Positions 1 through 11,949 of a stretch of 64,000 bases of DNA are shown here, piece after piece. The stretch is from Argyresthia goedartella (lineage: Eukaryota; Arthropoda; Insecta; Lepidoptera; Argyresthiidae): the NCBI GenBank assembly GCA_949825045.1, contig OX463813.1:3410001-3474000 (forward strand). The letters run 5' to 3'. A model generated the notes under the pieces. The model saw only the letters and a program-made list of their open reading frames with translations, was not told the DNA's origin and did not search any database. The translations under genes were made by a program, and so were the position numbers. Position 1 is the first letter of the stretch; every line of letters begins with the position of its first letter.

Positions 1-244
1 AAAGGCGTGACGCTGATTCATAGTTTTTTACCCGAAACGACGAAAAATATGGGCGTTTTAAAACGGTTTTTCGAAGTGTCTCTCTGTGTGTCTGTGTATG
101 TATATGTATATGTATGTATATGTGTGTGTGTCTGGCACTCTGGGTCTAACGCCTGGACGGATTTTAATGCGGTTTTCTTTAAATCGTAGTAGACTTCCCT
201 ATGATGGTTCTAAGTTATTTTTTTATCAAATGCGGTTCTGTAGT

Positions 245-430
245 CTATATTTATTCATTCATATTTCTTTATTGCACACAAAACTTATAAAAAAAACAAT
301 AGTTACATAAAAATAATGTACAAAGGCGAGCTTATCTCTAATAAGAGATCTCTTCCAGCAAACCAGGATAAGATGGAAAAGGTTGATTGATGAGCAAGGG
401 CAGACCTATGCGTACAACAATACAAGGAAA
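245..430 (-). mobile_element. LINE 3' tail fragment (CR1/Jockey-like)
   Basis: Read on the minus strand this segment is an AT-rich LINE 3' tail. It shares blocks with the segments at 8425-8885, 20255-20650 and 60470-60640: a 'GCAATAAAGAA' end, an 'AGAGATCTCTTCCAGCAAACC' type block (on the plus strand) and the 'GCGAGCTTATCTCT' block. No coding part remains. The family name is an inference from the linked coding tail at 8745-8885. Confidence 0.55.
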
Positions 431-445
431 TAAACAATAAATAAT

Positions 446-922
446 AGTAGTTTATGTGACTGCTACATAATGGAGGGCATTAATACTCGAGAGTGGGTTT
501 ATGAAACGAGCCGAAGGCGAATTTCATAATAATATCACTCGAGAGTTTTAATGCCTAATTATGTACAGTTACATACACTAGTTTATCTACACACATATCA
601 TAAGCTCTCTTTAATGTGTTCAGGAACCGCATGTTTGACCGGCATTGTGGCTCTGCAGTTGTTTAGCTTGTTCTGTAGTATCAACTTCACGAAGGCGGGC
701 GTCGGCGTTCGAAATTTGAATGTCAGTACCAACTTCACACACAAACTAGGAGCGGCACGCAGGCAGAAGTCGGCATATGTAGAAAAACTACACATTATGG
801 TCTTAATGTGTAATTTTTCAGATAAGAAATGAGTTTTTACCAAGTAGTTTTTTATTATGCTGATCGTAACGTGCGGTTTTTGTACGCAGTAAAGAGGGTT
901 TATGATATGTGTGTAGATAAAA
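446..922 (+). mobile_element. Two-module palindromic element, copy 1
   Basis: The first module (about 446-582) is a diverged palindrome whose two arms each contain ACTCGAGAGT around a small inner hairpin near 'GAGCCGAAGGCGA'. The second module (about 583-921) is bounded by inverted repeats: TTTATCTACACACATATCAT at the left and its complement at the right. The same two modules occur side by side at 15620-16050 and, inverted, at 58596-59025. An 81-codon minus-strand frame (598-843) resembles one in copy 2. I do not recognise a named family; non-autonomous DNA transposon is the best reading. Confidence 0.6.
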
Positions 923-1752
923 TAAATTATATAATTACTTCATAGTATATTATCATTAATATACTAAATACTTATAATAAACTACTATTATTATAAAGAT
1001 ATTTGTATTATATATTAATAAATACTTACATGCATAATACCTATAACTCTAAAGCGAGAGGAAATGCTTCTTCACACGACTTTTAAATATATTCAGTTCG
1101 AAAGTTATCAGTTTAAAATGTAATAGCGGTGAAACGGGTGGACGCCTATATTATGCGTTTTTTTTTTGTAGTTGGTAGTGGACTTTACTGCGGTGGTTCT
1201 TAGATATATTTTATGAAAATCGGTACAGCTAATCATAAGTTATCAGCATAAATAAGAAACGAGTGAACCGAATTTTAGCCACAAGGTTTCGTTAGTGTTT
1301 GAATTTTTTTTTTTACAGTAATAAGCTCTTTTTTGTCTAGTTTTAATTGAAGCGGTATACGGAACAAAAACAAAAAATTCGAAGCACTGAAACTTGCAGA
1401 ACATTCAATGTTCGGAGCAAAAAAAAAATGATGAGACGAGAAAACAGGGGAAATAAGACTGAACACTAACAGATCTCTTGTTTATGGTTAGTCGACGGCG
1501 TAATCGAATTATACTCTAGTGTTGGTAAGTCCGAATTTTTTGGTGTCGGTGAAAATAATATCGACAGATTTTCCGAGGCGTAAAATGTAAAAAAACACGT
1601 TCCGTATAGTGTAAAAAATTACATGCATTTTTCGGATCAAGTTGTTCCAAAAAAAGCTTCACACTTTTTCCCAAACGTGATGCAGATGCACAGTTGTGGC
1701 CCCTTTTAACCAGTACAATACTCCATTTTGCATGAAGGGGGCTAGCTAATCG
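923..1752. other. AT-rich stretch, no gene seen
   Basis: I see no exon or recognised repeat apart from a possible diverged repeat tail near 1680-1750, which resembles the 32510-32690 repeat family. Open frames here are short and of low complexity. Confidence 0.5.
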
Positions 1753-2000
1753 ACCTTGATAACTTGGACACTACTTACACACATTGATCTAGCCCCAAAC
1801 TAGGATTACCTGTCTCTTGGGTACTAGACAACGATACACATACTTATACAGATAAATATTATACTTAGATAGACAAACAAGCATGACTAGGGTAGAAACA
1901 TCCGTTCTCATCAAACAAATATTTGCATCCATCGGGACTCGAACTCGGGACCCTTGGCTTCGCGGGAAGGGTTGCTGCCGCCTCGGCCATTCGGGTCGTC
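1753..2000 (-). mobile_element. tRNA-derived SINE, family 1, copy a
   Basis: On the minus strand it begins with a tRNA-like head that includes a box-B-like 'GTTCGAGTCC'. This is followed by a conserved body ('GTTTATCTATCTAAGTATAA', 'GGGGCTAGATCAATGTGTGT') and a 3' end 'GTGTCCAAG'. At least six other copies share this layout. It is a SINE and not a working tRNA gene, because the head is diverged and fused to the body. Confidence 0.75.
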
Positions 2001-2017
2001 AAATGGTGTTGTCAATG

Positions 2018-2357
2018 GCAACAAATATAATGATCACCAAAATATTTTTTTCCTACCCAAAATGGATAAATGAACAGCAAAAGTTGCAAAAAATATCAGG
2101 GCAAAATACTGCGGTAGCTTAAGTGAAGGGTAAAGGGGGTGAGCGAATCGAAGCCTCCTTTATCCTTCGTGTTAGGTTGAACATGTAAGACAACAAAAAA
2201 TACTTAAAACATAAACTTAAGTACACAAAACATAAAAAGAAGTTTGGTGATCATTTATCCAAACACAATTTGGTGGACATTTATCCATTCTGGCAGTCAT
2301 TTCGAATTTATTGGTAGTAAAATAGGTGTGTTTTTGGTAATCGTTTAAACATAAGCC
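2018..2357 (+). mobile_element. MITE with hairpin core, type A, copy 1
   Basis: An element of about 340 bp with short inverted ends (TGATCACCAAAA at the left; TTTTGGTAATC at the right). The centre holds a GC-rich hairpin: 'GGTAAAGGGGGTGAGCGAA' faces 'CGAAGCCTCCTTTATCC'. The same element occurs at 14168-14512, 34626-34951 and, truncated, 51669-51937. The hairpin core also occurs inside unrelated-looking elements (see findings). Confidence 0.65.
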
Positions 2358-3793
2358 GTTGTCAATCATTGACTATTCTATCGCCCAACGAATAGCAGTC
2401 ACATCCTTGTGATGTAAAAACAAACTTTCACCAAAGTTAAATTCCGTCCAATTAATTCCACCGAAAGTAAGAAAACAAAAGTTGCCGTTTTATAAATCAC
2501 AGTGTAAACCGCGATAATCCGTGTTTATTACTCAAACCTGTTTAAACTGGTTAAACATTTTTCAAAATGGCCGCCTACCGACAGCTTTTGTATATCATTT
2601 TCTCTTTTACTAATAGGCTTAATATCTTGGAAATGTTTGGATTTTCAAGTATTCATCCTCGTATTCGTATTATATATAAGGCTTTGCTTTTGCTTATTCA
2701 GTATATAGAAACAAAACATGATGATAGTATACAATGTATTATAAAATAAGTGATCAAACGAACTTACCAAGTGAAGTTCGATCATTATTAAAGGAGTCGC
2801 TTAATTGGAAGATATTACTAGTGTTTCTGTGAGAACATTAGACCTGGTGAGCCCTTATAAACATTACATAACCGATACTTTATCTTTTCTCCTGGCTTAG
2901 CAAAGCCATTTAAGATTTTTGAAACCAACCTTCCTATGTTGGAGAGAAAATAGGAAAGACCCACCCCCACCCCTCCTCACCTAACACCTATCGCCCACCC
3001 ACAACCCCCACCATAGGTAATGCTATTACCCCTCCTTGCCAAAACCCCTGATGATGATGAGTCAGTCAGTGACCAAATGATGGAACTTGGAACGGCTATT
3101 GTGTAACGACTGAATTTGCCCATTTTAATTGTGGCCAATTAATCACAGAAAATTCAGGTGCCTTTTTGGTTTATATCACAGATTTGTTAGCACTACTTCG
3201 TAAATACGACATTACCTCCTTCAAACTTAGTGAATAACCAGAGGGCAACTGACAAGCCAAGACAAGATAGACATCAGATGGATACTGCTCTTAACCTCTT
3301 GAATACCACCGGCGTTAGCTGACGCCACTTTTGCGTTACAGGTTTTAAATTTTATTACCAGGGCATAAGGTGCAAAGTCGCGACCCGTCCCAACACCCGC
3401 GGATTTTCAAGAGGTTATGTTCAATTTATCATTATCATTAGCGACTGCCATTTTGTGTTGAGTGACAAGTTACTATGTGGTCGAATGTTTGATATACTTT
3501 ATGAGAAAAAGGGATAGGATATCCGTCTATAACCCAGCCAAGTGCTATCTTGTTGTTAGTGATGTTTATTTATTTATTTATTTTATAAATAAACAATTAA
3601 AACAAACAAAACAAAACAAAAAGTTGTTTAATTTCATAGAAACTGTTAACATAGCATATAACAAGACTTCCCAGTAAGTAATAATAATACTTGTGTTGGG
3701 AATGACTCGCAACTTCTCACGATTCTAGCGTACAGTTAAAGGTAAGCATTTTTACTTTTCTTAAATATTAACAGATAAGGGTATATGTGTTTT
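2358..3793. other. No gene seen
   Basis: This is AT-rich sequence with a C-rich patch near 2960-3030. No exon with a supportable frame and splice sites was found. Confidence 0.4.
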
Positions 3794-3844
3794 GTGTATG
3801 TGTGTGTGTGTGTGTGTGTGTGTTGTGTGTGTGTGTGTGTGTGT

Positions 3845-3886
<42 letters not shown>

Positions 3887-3912
3887 TGAGTGAGGGTGTA
3901 TATGTGTGTGTG
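3794..3912. repeat. (TG)n microsatellite
   Basis: An interrupted run of TG dinucleotides. It lies next to the 3' end of the minus-strand gag-like pseudogene, and translating it yields spurious Thr-His repeats. Confidence 0.95.
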
Positions 3913-3968
3913 TTTTGTGTACCTTTAAAATAATAATTAAAGTAATAGTAATTCCTTCCTGCGTATAC

Positions 3969-5121
3969 CTGTGCTAATGCTGGGTTGCACGAGGCTTGTT
4001 GACTGGTTTTGTCTGATGAGCTGGTGGCCGACGAGCTGGTTGGGGTAGCTTCCTGTGACTTCCCTGCCTGCCCTGGGCAGTCGGGAATCAGGTATTCTTT
4101 ATTCTCTACTACCATGCCCTTCTTCAACAGAGGCAGCCATAATTTGTACGAGAGAATTTTATATATACTTGCACCAAATCCTTGCAAATCAGATGTTGAT
4201 TCACCCAATGCTGACAATAACTCGGAGCCTAAGTTTAACTCGGGTCTCATCTGCATTTGCGTCGATTTTTTCCGGGTTTGTGTCATCAGGATATCTTGTG
4301 ACTCGGTATCAAGAGGGTTACTCGTAGGTTCTTAAACCGGCATGACATCAGCATCTCCTGTTGGCTAAAACACAATACAAACTTGTTGTATCACGCGTAA
4401 AATAATTCTTGTTTAATAATTTTATTAGTTTTTTGTTTCGTTTAGATTGTTTCTTACACCTGCCACCTGGTGGCATCTAACGCATACTTTCTGGGTCCTA
4501 GACAGAAAACCAGCGCCACAGGCGTTCCTGTGAAATTACGCTGAGTCTGAGCCCTTTTGCTGTCGCAGCATGTGCACGTGGCAGTGAAACCACTCACAAC
4601 TTATGTGGGTATCTGTATGGAAAATAGGAATGATATTAATTATATTATTAATATTTTGTCTGTAGTTTTTTTATCTCTGCTTTGACTTGTGTATTTCTTT
4701 TAAATGTCTGTGTTTACGCAGGTACACAGGGAAAATAATGCGCACAAACCACTTTGTCTCGCGGCAAAATAACAAATGCGGAAAGGTTCATTGAAAATAT
4801 ACATTGTATGAAACAAAGAAACTATGGTAAACTCTGCAGTTGTCCAAGTTTTTGTCAACTCAATTTGTCTATGTAATCATGTTATTGAATTAGACTCGCG
4901 TCACACCCAATGTAATGCACTTATGTGTACGATCTAGTGATCGACTCACTGTATCAAAAGATAGGACAGGTAGGTTAATAAGAAATGTAGAAAAACTAAC
5001 CTTCATCATTTTCATAATCCGAATATATCACTCGTTTCTTACGTCCACGATCATTTTCTTCTAGTTTCCGAAGCTAGCGATGATACCTATTGTTTTCTTC
5101 TTCAACTGTGCGCTTCGGCAT
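3969..5121 (-). pseudogene. Decayed two-exon gag-like gene of a mobile element
   Basis: Exon 1 (5121 down to 5001) starts at ATG with MPKRTVEEENN. It is rich in Arg, Lys and Glu and ends at a good donor (GAAG|GTTAGT). The next exon (4357 down to 3969) follows an acceptor (CCAACAG|GAG) and ends at a possible donor (CACAG|GTATAC). When joined, the frame carries across the 643-nt intron and contains ELLSALGESTSD and KLWLPLLKKGMV. An in-frame TAG lies in exon 1 and a TAA lies early in exon 2, so the copy looks dead. The basic N-terminus followed by an 'ALGE' block reminds me of abundant insect gag-like proteins linked to retroelements. That family link is from memory and is not verified. No polymerase or recombinase domain is seen nearby. 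Confidence 0.5.
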
Positions 5122-6129
5122 TTTTATTTACTTTTGCGTTTGTTGCTTCGCAAAATAAAGAAACGAAGTAGAAAGATGGCGCCAACCGGAAGTGTAAAAG
5201 CACTTTATTGATTTAAAGATCGATTTATATTATTCTTATTATGATAATAGTTGCTAGTACACTAAAAGAACTACCTGGTATCATGATTATAATCGACAAT
5301 TAAGCGACGAAATAAAATTTATATATTTTTCTTTGTTTCATGTCCGGCTGAGCAGCAAATGGAGATTGCGTCGGTAAGTAATAACACTGTTTTTCAATTC
5401 GAGTCCTTCGAGGGAACCTACGAATAACAGTAGTCACCCCAACCAACACCCAAAGTTACCCCGTGAATACCAAATTTTCCCCAGGAAAACCAAAGTTACC
5501 CTGGTTGTTCTTTGGGTTGGTTTGCCACCTTGGGTGGGAGTACTTCCTATCAGAAAAAGAAGGAATTTCAGTGGTGTACGTTTATTTCTACGGTAGACAT
5601 AAAACACAAGGGGTTAGTGGCCGTCCCTACCTTAAGACTTATCTTATAATAATAATCATAATAATCTTTATCTCAGGTTAACAAAACCCATATCTACACG
5701 TACCTTACAACTAGAGATAAATAATTTATTATAAAACACACAAAAATATTAGCCGGCCTAGCTGGGGTTTTCCTCTTCGGTCTCAGTTCCATATAGCGTT
5801 GTTAGACGTTGGCCTCCAGTGATCTAATATGGAGCATCGCCTTTTGTACGCAGACGACAGATACATGAGATCCCCAACCGTGAAATTATTCAGCTATAGC
5901 GGAAAAGGTTCAACTGAGCAGCTTACTTAACCATCAGATCCGATCAAACCATTCAGTTCCACTCATTGCGGTTGACTTCATCAGTTTCAATCAGGTGCTA
6001 TACAAGATGTTTTCTCCTGGAATTGGGAGCAAAACTTCTTGACTTAATGTCCTATCACAAAATATAAAGGATACCTTTACATTATTCTCAATAATTGACA
6101 ATTCACTGGGTTATCAAAAAAATAACTTA
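5122..6129. other. No gene; imperfect inverted repeat
   Basis: Around 5415-5530 the motif CCCAAAG occurs in inverted and direct copies ('CCAACACCCAAAG' against 'CTTTGGGTTGG'), suggesting a small foldback remnant. Nothing else is supported. Confidence 0.35.
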
Positions 6130-6820
6130 AATTCAGGCAGTACCTCGCCTACTGTGGTTTTTGCAAAGCGAAAACGTGTACACCAGAAACACGGGGGGGA
6201 GGAATCTGTTCGAGTCTGAGTAGAATTGACCAATTAATGCAACCTTTAGCCAATATAGGAAGTTTGGACAGGGGAGGATATGTGATGGCAGAGCAGAATT
6301 TCTTTTCTTTCTCTTTTTTCTTTTCTTTCTTTTCCTCATGTTTCCTGATCTTCTGTTCCACGTGTTGTTGGTCTATTTTCGGGGTTCTCTGCTTAGTTGT
6401 CCAAATTGCTTTCAGTTTCGCTGTCTGTTTCCGGGACCTGGTATATTTGTTTTGAGGCGACATTACTTTCATTCCTATCGTGTGCTATTTCTATCCAGTA
6501 GCTAGGATTCTTTTCGTAGTATTTAATATCGTGTTCGAGTGAGTCTTACCAGGTGTGTATGGGTCGACCGACTTTCTTCTTACTGGTTTCGTGGTTCGCG
6601 GCGTGGAGTATGTGTTCTTGGGGGCGTCCTAATATATGTGTATAGTATCACATTCTGTGATTTTTGTTCGTTTGGTTATTGTTTACCTCTGTAGGATGTC
6701 TTGGGTAGTTTTTGGCGTTCTCGAGCATTTCGCTCATCATGTGTTCATATTTTCATAGTCTTGAGCGGTTAGCTTTGGTGAAGGCTGCCACTTTAGATTT
6801 AACATGGATATCACCACGTG
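6130..6820 (-). mobile_element. Degraded LINE C-terminal coding fragment
   Basis: On the minus strand, frames broken by frameshifts contain GRPQEHILHAANHE, then KKKVGRPIHTW, then NPSYWIEIAHDR. The pattern 'GRP..rW ... W..iA.DR' is typical of the C-terminal part of RTE/Jockey-like reverse transcriptase ORFs. Stops and frameshifts show it is dead. A Lys/Glu-rich stretch downstream (about 6300) is in another frame. Confidence 0.45.
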
Positions 6821-8424
6821 ATATTTTCAAAACATAGTCATTTTTATATCCTTGAACAAAACTTGAACAACACAATACAACATACCACAACTTTCTGCTT
6901 GTACTTAGCAACACTTGTTTAGTTTACCGTACTTAATTATGTGATTCACAGGAAAATATGCAATTCATCACATGGGTTCATTAGGCTTTAAAAATTAGAA
7001 GGGTTACTTGTTGGGAGAGAGAGATGGGATATTTACCTGTCAACGACCCATGGCACCTATAGTAGATGCCATTTTCCCCTTATATGTTCTGACTTTAATA
7101 CCATGGCATGAGATTAAAAATTCCGTGGTCTTTCAGTCATTTCTAGCAATAATACCATGGCATGAGATTAAAAATTCCGTGGTCTTTCAGTCATTTCTAG
7201 CATTATACGAGTCCTTGTTTTTTTTTAACTCCACATTCTGCGTTCTACGCCTCAGCTTCATAGTACTTGACCGTTTGGGACTACCTTCGTCTATTGTTTC
7301 GTAGAATGTTTGGGTTTTACCGTTTTTCTAGTGGATTTTTGAGATAAAAATAACACGAACCGACTCGGCAATTATCAAACTGCTAACTCTAGTGCTGAGT
7401 TTAACCCTATTAAAATCACTTAGCAGGGCAGGGCTATCATTAACTGTAAAGGTCAATTTCATCACTGACTCGTCCACTAATCACTAAAAATAATATATCA
7501 TATTTGCAGCTGTAATTTTACAGCATTCACTAATGACACGCTTATGATGATGTTCTTGTCTTGTCTACTTACAATTAATGTAAACTTTCGAATCATTCAT
7601 TCATTGTAGTTTTGGTTTTTAGTATGGTATAAAGTTACAAATACTGAAACGATCACCCGAATTTGCGGATTGATTTGCATTATACTTCTTCCGAAGACTG
7701 GCACCCACGCCCTCTTTCTTCGGAACCAGGTCGAGGATACACTTTATTATTGAATTTTGCACTATTTGTAACACAACAAATACACACCATTGCAAACTAG
7801 CTCAATTTTTTGTAAACCAAATTCAAGACAATTTATTTCGACAAGTTCGCCTATGGGGCCTTTGGGCAAAAAATAGGCTATTGTTCTCCGGAGCTTTCGA
7901 GGACACCTCCGCGTGCTTTGATGGCCCAAAAAGAAACCTAGTTGTAATGTGAAACTTCATGTGCAATAAAACACGAAAAAATATACGAATCAAACTTTGA
8001 CATTGCATATAATAGATCTATGGAATAGCAACGTTATTACACTCGACATAAATGCTAGTTAACCGATAAATGAGTTTCTTGGGTGTTACTTGATCTATGG
8101 TAAATACAGTCATTTAACTTTTAGCTCTTTAAATGAGATTATTATCAGATTATATTAGCTCATTTACGCTACTAACGTTACGTTTCCCCCCTAAACGTGA
8201 ACAAAGTGGCATCACACGGATTGACGAAATTTTCGTAATACAATCGTTGGCATAAAATATGATATGTGGTTTAATATTGTATATTTTTCAATTATTTAAA
8301 AAGTTTATTGAAACTACCTAACGAATAATGTGGTACAAATTATTACTTACTTACTTACTTTTACAAATCAAGATTAAATCATTATAATATTTCTTATTAT
8401 AGGCAGAGACAAATAAAAACACTT
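6821..8424. other. No gene; one tandem duplication
   Basis: The only structure I can support is a 54-bp direct duplication at about 7096-7203 (start motif AATACCATGGCATGAG), with two nearly identical copies. The rest is AT-rich with no credible exon. Confidence 0.5.
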
Positions 8425-8885
8425 CACAATTCACAATTCTTTATTGCACAGAACATTAGAACAATACATCATACACGAAATTAAAAGGCAAAGGCGAGCT
8501 TATATCTCAACAGAGATTTCTTCCATCAAACCTATCAGGATAGGATACGTATAAACTGAAAAGGGTAGTCTAGTGCAATTAGGCAATTACATAATTACCA
8601 AATACCAATAAAATATGATACTTACTACAAAAATGCATATAATAAAGGAAATAGTAGATAAAATAAAAATAAACAAATAATAATAATAAACAGATAAATA
8701 CAATTACATACTGATATATACAATACCTATGATGAAAGAGAAAGTAAGTGCTCTTTCAAGCGATTCTTAAAGGAGAAGATAGTGGGACTGTCCCTAATAG
8801 TGAAGGGAAGTGCGTTCCACAGCCGAATGGCCCTCAGCCTGAACGAGTGCTCGTAGGCGACGGTGTTATGCTGCGGAATACTTTT
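8425..8885 (-). mobile_element. 5'-truncated LINE: last codons plus 3' UTR
   Basis: On the minus strand, codons near 8880-8745 read EHSFRLRAIRLWNALPF, then FKNRLKEHL and a stop. This is the usual C-terminal end of CR1/Jockey-like LINE proteins ('RLWN.LP..iR...F K..L'). The 3' UTR follows and ends near a GCAATAAAGAAT-like signal at about 8430. It is a classic 5'-truncated insertion. The tail is shared with 245-430 and 60470-60640. Confidence 0.7.
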
Positions 8886-9235
8886 GACGACAATGTTGAT
8901 ATTCGAAGTAATAATAATTATTAAATCGAAAAAGAAAGAAAAAAAAGAAAGAAATATCTTAATAGCCCAAGATGTAATATTATTAAGATGTTTCTTTCAA
9001 ATTCTCGTTTGACGTCACGTTACAACAATTTGCTTATACTCAGAGAATAAGGGACCAGTGTTAGGGGGCAGCAGATTGTTTCAACCCTAACGTCGTAACT
9101 CGATAAGCGGCACCATTCACACGGAGTTACGAAAGTTTCGTAATAAAATTGTGATTCGTTACCCCGAGGGCGACGGCGTTGCGGATTCGAGTGGCGTTGA
9201 GGCAGGAGTGGTCTCCAGCTAAGAGGAATTGGTGA

Positions 9236-9835
9236 AGGAATATCTATACTAATCTTCATTTAGCAAATCTGGTTGAGCACATTATGTTTGCTTGTGGTGT
9301 CCACACTATGAGGACCTAGATAAGGAATATCTATACTAATCTTCATTTAGCAAATCTGGTGGAGCATATTATGTTTGCTTGTGGTGTCCACACTATGAGG
9401 ACCTAGATAAGGAATATCTATACTAATCTTCATTTAGCAAATCTGGTGGAGCATATTATGTTTGCTTGTGGTGTCCACACTATGAGGACCTAGATAAGGA
9501 ATATCTATACTAATCTTCATTTAGAAAATCTGGTGGAGCATATTATGTTTGCTTGTGGTTTCCACACTATGAGGACCTAGATAAGGAATATCTATACTAA
9601 TCTTCATTTAGAAAATCTGGTGGAGCACATTATGTTTGCTTGTAGTTTCCACACTATGAGGACCTAGATAAGGAATATCTATACTAATCTTCATTTAGCA
9701 AATCTGGTGGAGCATATTATGTTTGCTTGTGGTTTCCACACTATGAGGACCTAGATAAGGAATATCTATACTAATCTTCATTTAGCAAATCTGGTGGAGC
9801 ATATTATGTTTGCCTGTTGTGTCCATACTATAACC
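9236..9835. repeat. 87-bp tandem array, 7 copies
   Basis: Units begin with AAGGAATATCTATACTAATC at about 9236, 9323, 9409, 9496, 9583, 9670 and 9757. Copies differ at a few positions, for example GTGGTGTCC or GTGGTTTCC, and CAAATC or AAAATC. No open frame spans the array. Confidence 0.9.
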
Positions 9836-9889
9836 TGTATCGTGGATTCCTGACCAATTTATGAATTAGTCCGAAGCGATGGTCTTTCA

Positions 9890-10390
9890 ACGCTTATCGG
9901 CTCTGGTCGGTGCGGGTAATCGGCGCTGGTATATATGTCACGGTAAGATTGTCAAAATCGTTAGTTGATAAACTAACGTTTTTTTTCTCTTTAGTTGGTC
10001 AACTATCGACAGATAAGAAACTGTTGCTTGCTGCTTACTATATGACGCGTTATTTGATAAAGTAACGGTTAAAACCGTTAAATAGTAAACTGGTTTAAAC
10101 TTGAATTGCACACGAAATACCAGGGCAAACACTGCGGTAGCTTAGGTGAAGACTAGAGGGGGCGAGCGCAGCGAAGCCCCCGAACAGTCTTCGTGTTTGG
10201 TTGACATACGTAAGAATAAATTAAACGTAAATTCTAAACCCTGTCGGTCTGGTTTACTATCTGTCGATATATCAACTAACGCGTTAGTTTATCAACTAAC
10301 GGTTTTGACTATCTTACGGTAACATAGATAATATGCCAAACCAGTACCGGTAAGCGCCGACCAGTACTGTCAAGTATCAACTCGCGCCGG
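9890..10390. mobile_element. Inverted-repeat element with hairpin core, type C
   Basis: The left end (about 9898-9980) and the right end (about 10278-10385) are imperfect inverted repeats of roughly 80 bp. Both contain CGTTAGTTGATAAACTAACG and 'GACTATCTTACGGTA'-like blocks. The centre (about 10118-10215) is the same hairpin core as in the type A MITEs. No transposase frame is present. Confidence 0.6.
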
Positions 10391-10620
10391 GCAGCGCTGG
10401 TAAGCGCTGGGAACGTCATTTGTTTAACGGGATACTTTCAGAACAGGATTGGTTGTTGACGCCTATTACACCAATCTTTCGTCAAACGATTTTGGAATTA
10501 GTCCAAAATATAATAAAATCTTTCCAGACATCATTCTTGTTGTATATCTAAAAGATCTTTGAAAATAAAACAATTATTTTATAAGTAACTGATGGTAGAT
10601 ATTTTCCGAAGACTTTTTAC

Positions 10621-10685
10621 CTTGTTGCCGCATTCTCATACACATTTTCTAACAAAAACAAATCTTCGTCCGATGAGCTGGACAT
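10621..10685 (-). pseudogene. Possible first exon of a transposase-like gene
   Basis: The minus strand reads ATG, then MSSSSDEDLFLLENVYENAA, then a donor (CAAG|GTAAAA). A short acidic/serine first exon of this sort is seen in some DNA-transposon genes, including PIF/Harbinger. I find no downstream exon, because the sequence runs into the type C element. Function is not assigned; chance is a real alternative. Confidence 0.25.
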
Positions 10686-10689
10686 TTTG

Positions 10690-11949
10690 AATGCCACTCA
10701 GACACTTGGCCCTTGCTTCAGTCCACTTCCTTTGTGTAGTTGTTAGCAGCACCGACAAGGGCTACCTTTCTTCCTGCTGACGTACTTACTATACTTAGTT
10801 TCCAGCGATGTTATTTTTTTGATTATTTTTAATTATCGTAGTTCGTGAACTCTGTTTTTTACCACACAATACAGAGAACAATGACAAATCGATATGAATA
10901 CAAGGGCGACCTTTTTACTACACAACATATTTATTCCAAAAAACTATGGTTACTTGAGCGGTGGAAGGCGTCACGCCTTTTCCCATATGGGGTGCCAGAG
11001 GAACATTTACTTAGTTATTGAATAGTCTATTTTGCGATACAGGGTTATATCCCTTAGCAACCTAAGTCTATTCAATTAAATTTTCATAATATTCATTGCC
11101 AACATAAATCCTTCTTCAATTCATACCTCAACAGATTTAAAGACTCGACGAAAATTCGTCCAAGTATTTGCAATGTAAATTCCACTAATTATATATGCAT
11201 GGGAAATAAGAGGAGGCCTTCGTAATAGCTTTGTATGGGTTGTATGGCCTTTGTATGGGAGTCATTTATTTGAAACACGAAATCCGAACAAAAGAGCTTT
11301 GTAAAGTCTTGGGGAACAAATTACGATGAAAGTAATACGAGGTGTTGATTCTATTCATCTCGTCTCTGTGTTCTGTCAATAAACTAAACTATAGCTCGAT
11401 TCTGAATCTCTTCGCAACTCCCGATACTTTTCCAATTCAAATTACAGTCGCTTTAACCCTTTACTGCATATTAACCTATATAAGGTTTCATAGGTTTTGA
11501 ACTTTATTACCAAGCAATAACGTTGAAACTTTCGATCTATTTCGGGTTAGGCCATGCATCAAGGGGTTAAATGACGGCTCGTGTGGAATAATCGCGTCCA
11601 GCCACCTCATTATGTTATCTCCCACATCAAGTAGTTCCAATTCAAATGGACAAATCAAACAATCAAACACGATTATTGCTAGTGTCAGAATTACGTAATC
11701 AAATGGCTACTTTTAAACATCAACCTAAACTGAATTGTTATAGAAATGTCACCCTGTACCACCTTCATCATGCACAAGAGAAAAAAACTAGATGAGGCGT
11801 CTTCAGCGCCATTGGTTGACATAGCTTTGAAGTAGTTGCTCGAAAGAAAAAAAACTATATAGGCGTCTACAACGCCATCTATAGGTTCACTCCTTTGAAG
11901 TAGTGCTTAACTCGTAACCTGGAAATATTTTATACGTTAGCCTAACGTA
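10690..11949. other. No gene; repeat fragment at about 10965-11045
   Basis: A 'GCGTCACGCCTTTTCCCATA' block marks a fragment of the same dispersed repeat found at 32510-32690 and 52470-52600. Otherwise this is AT-rich sequence with no supportable exon. Confidence 0.4.

Noticed and set aside
3768..4286. A long minus-strand frame ending in Thr-His repeats, taken as one protein
   Set aside because: The Thr-His part is translated (TG)n microsatellite. Only the segment above about 3969 looks coding, and it belongs to the two-exon pseudogene.
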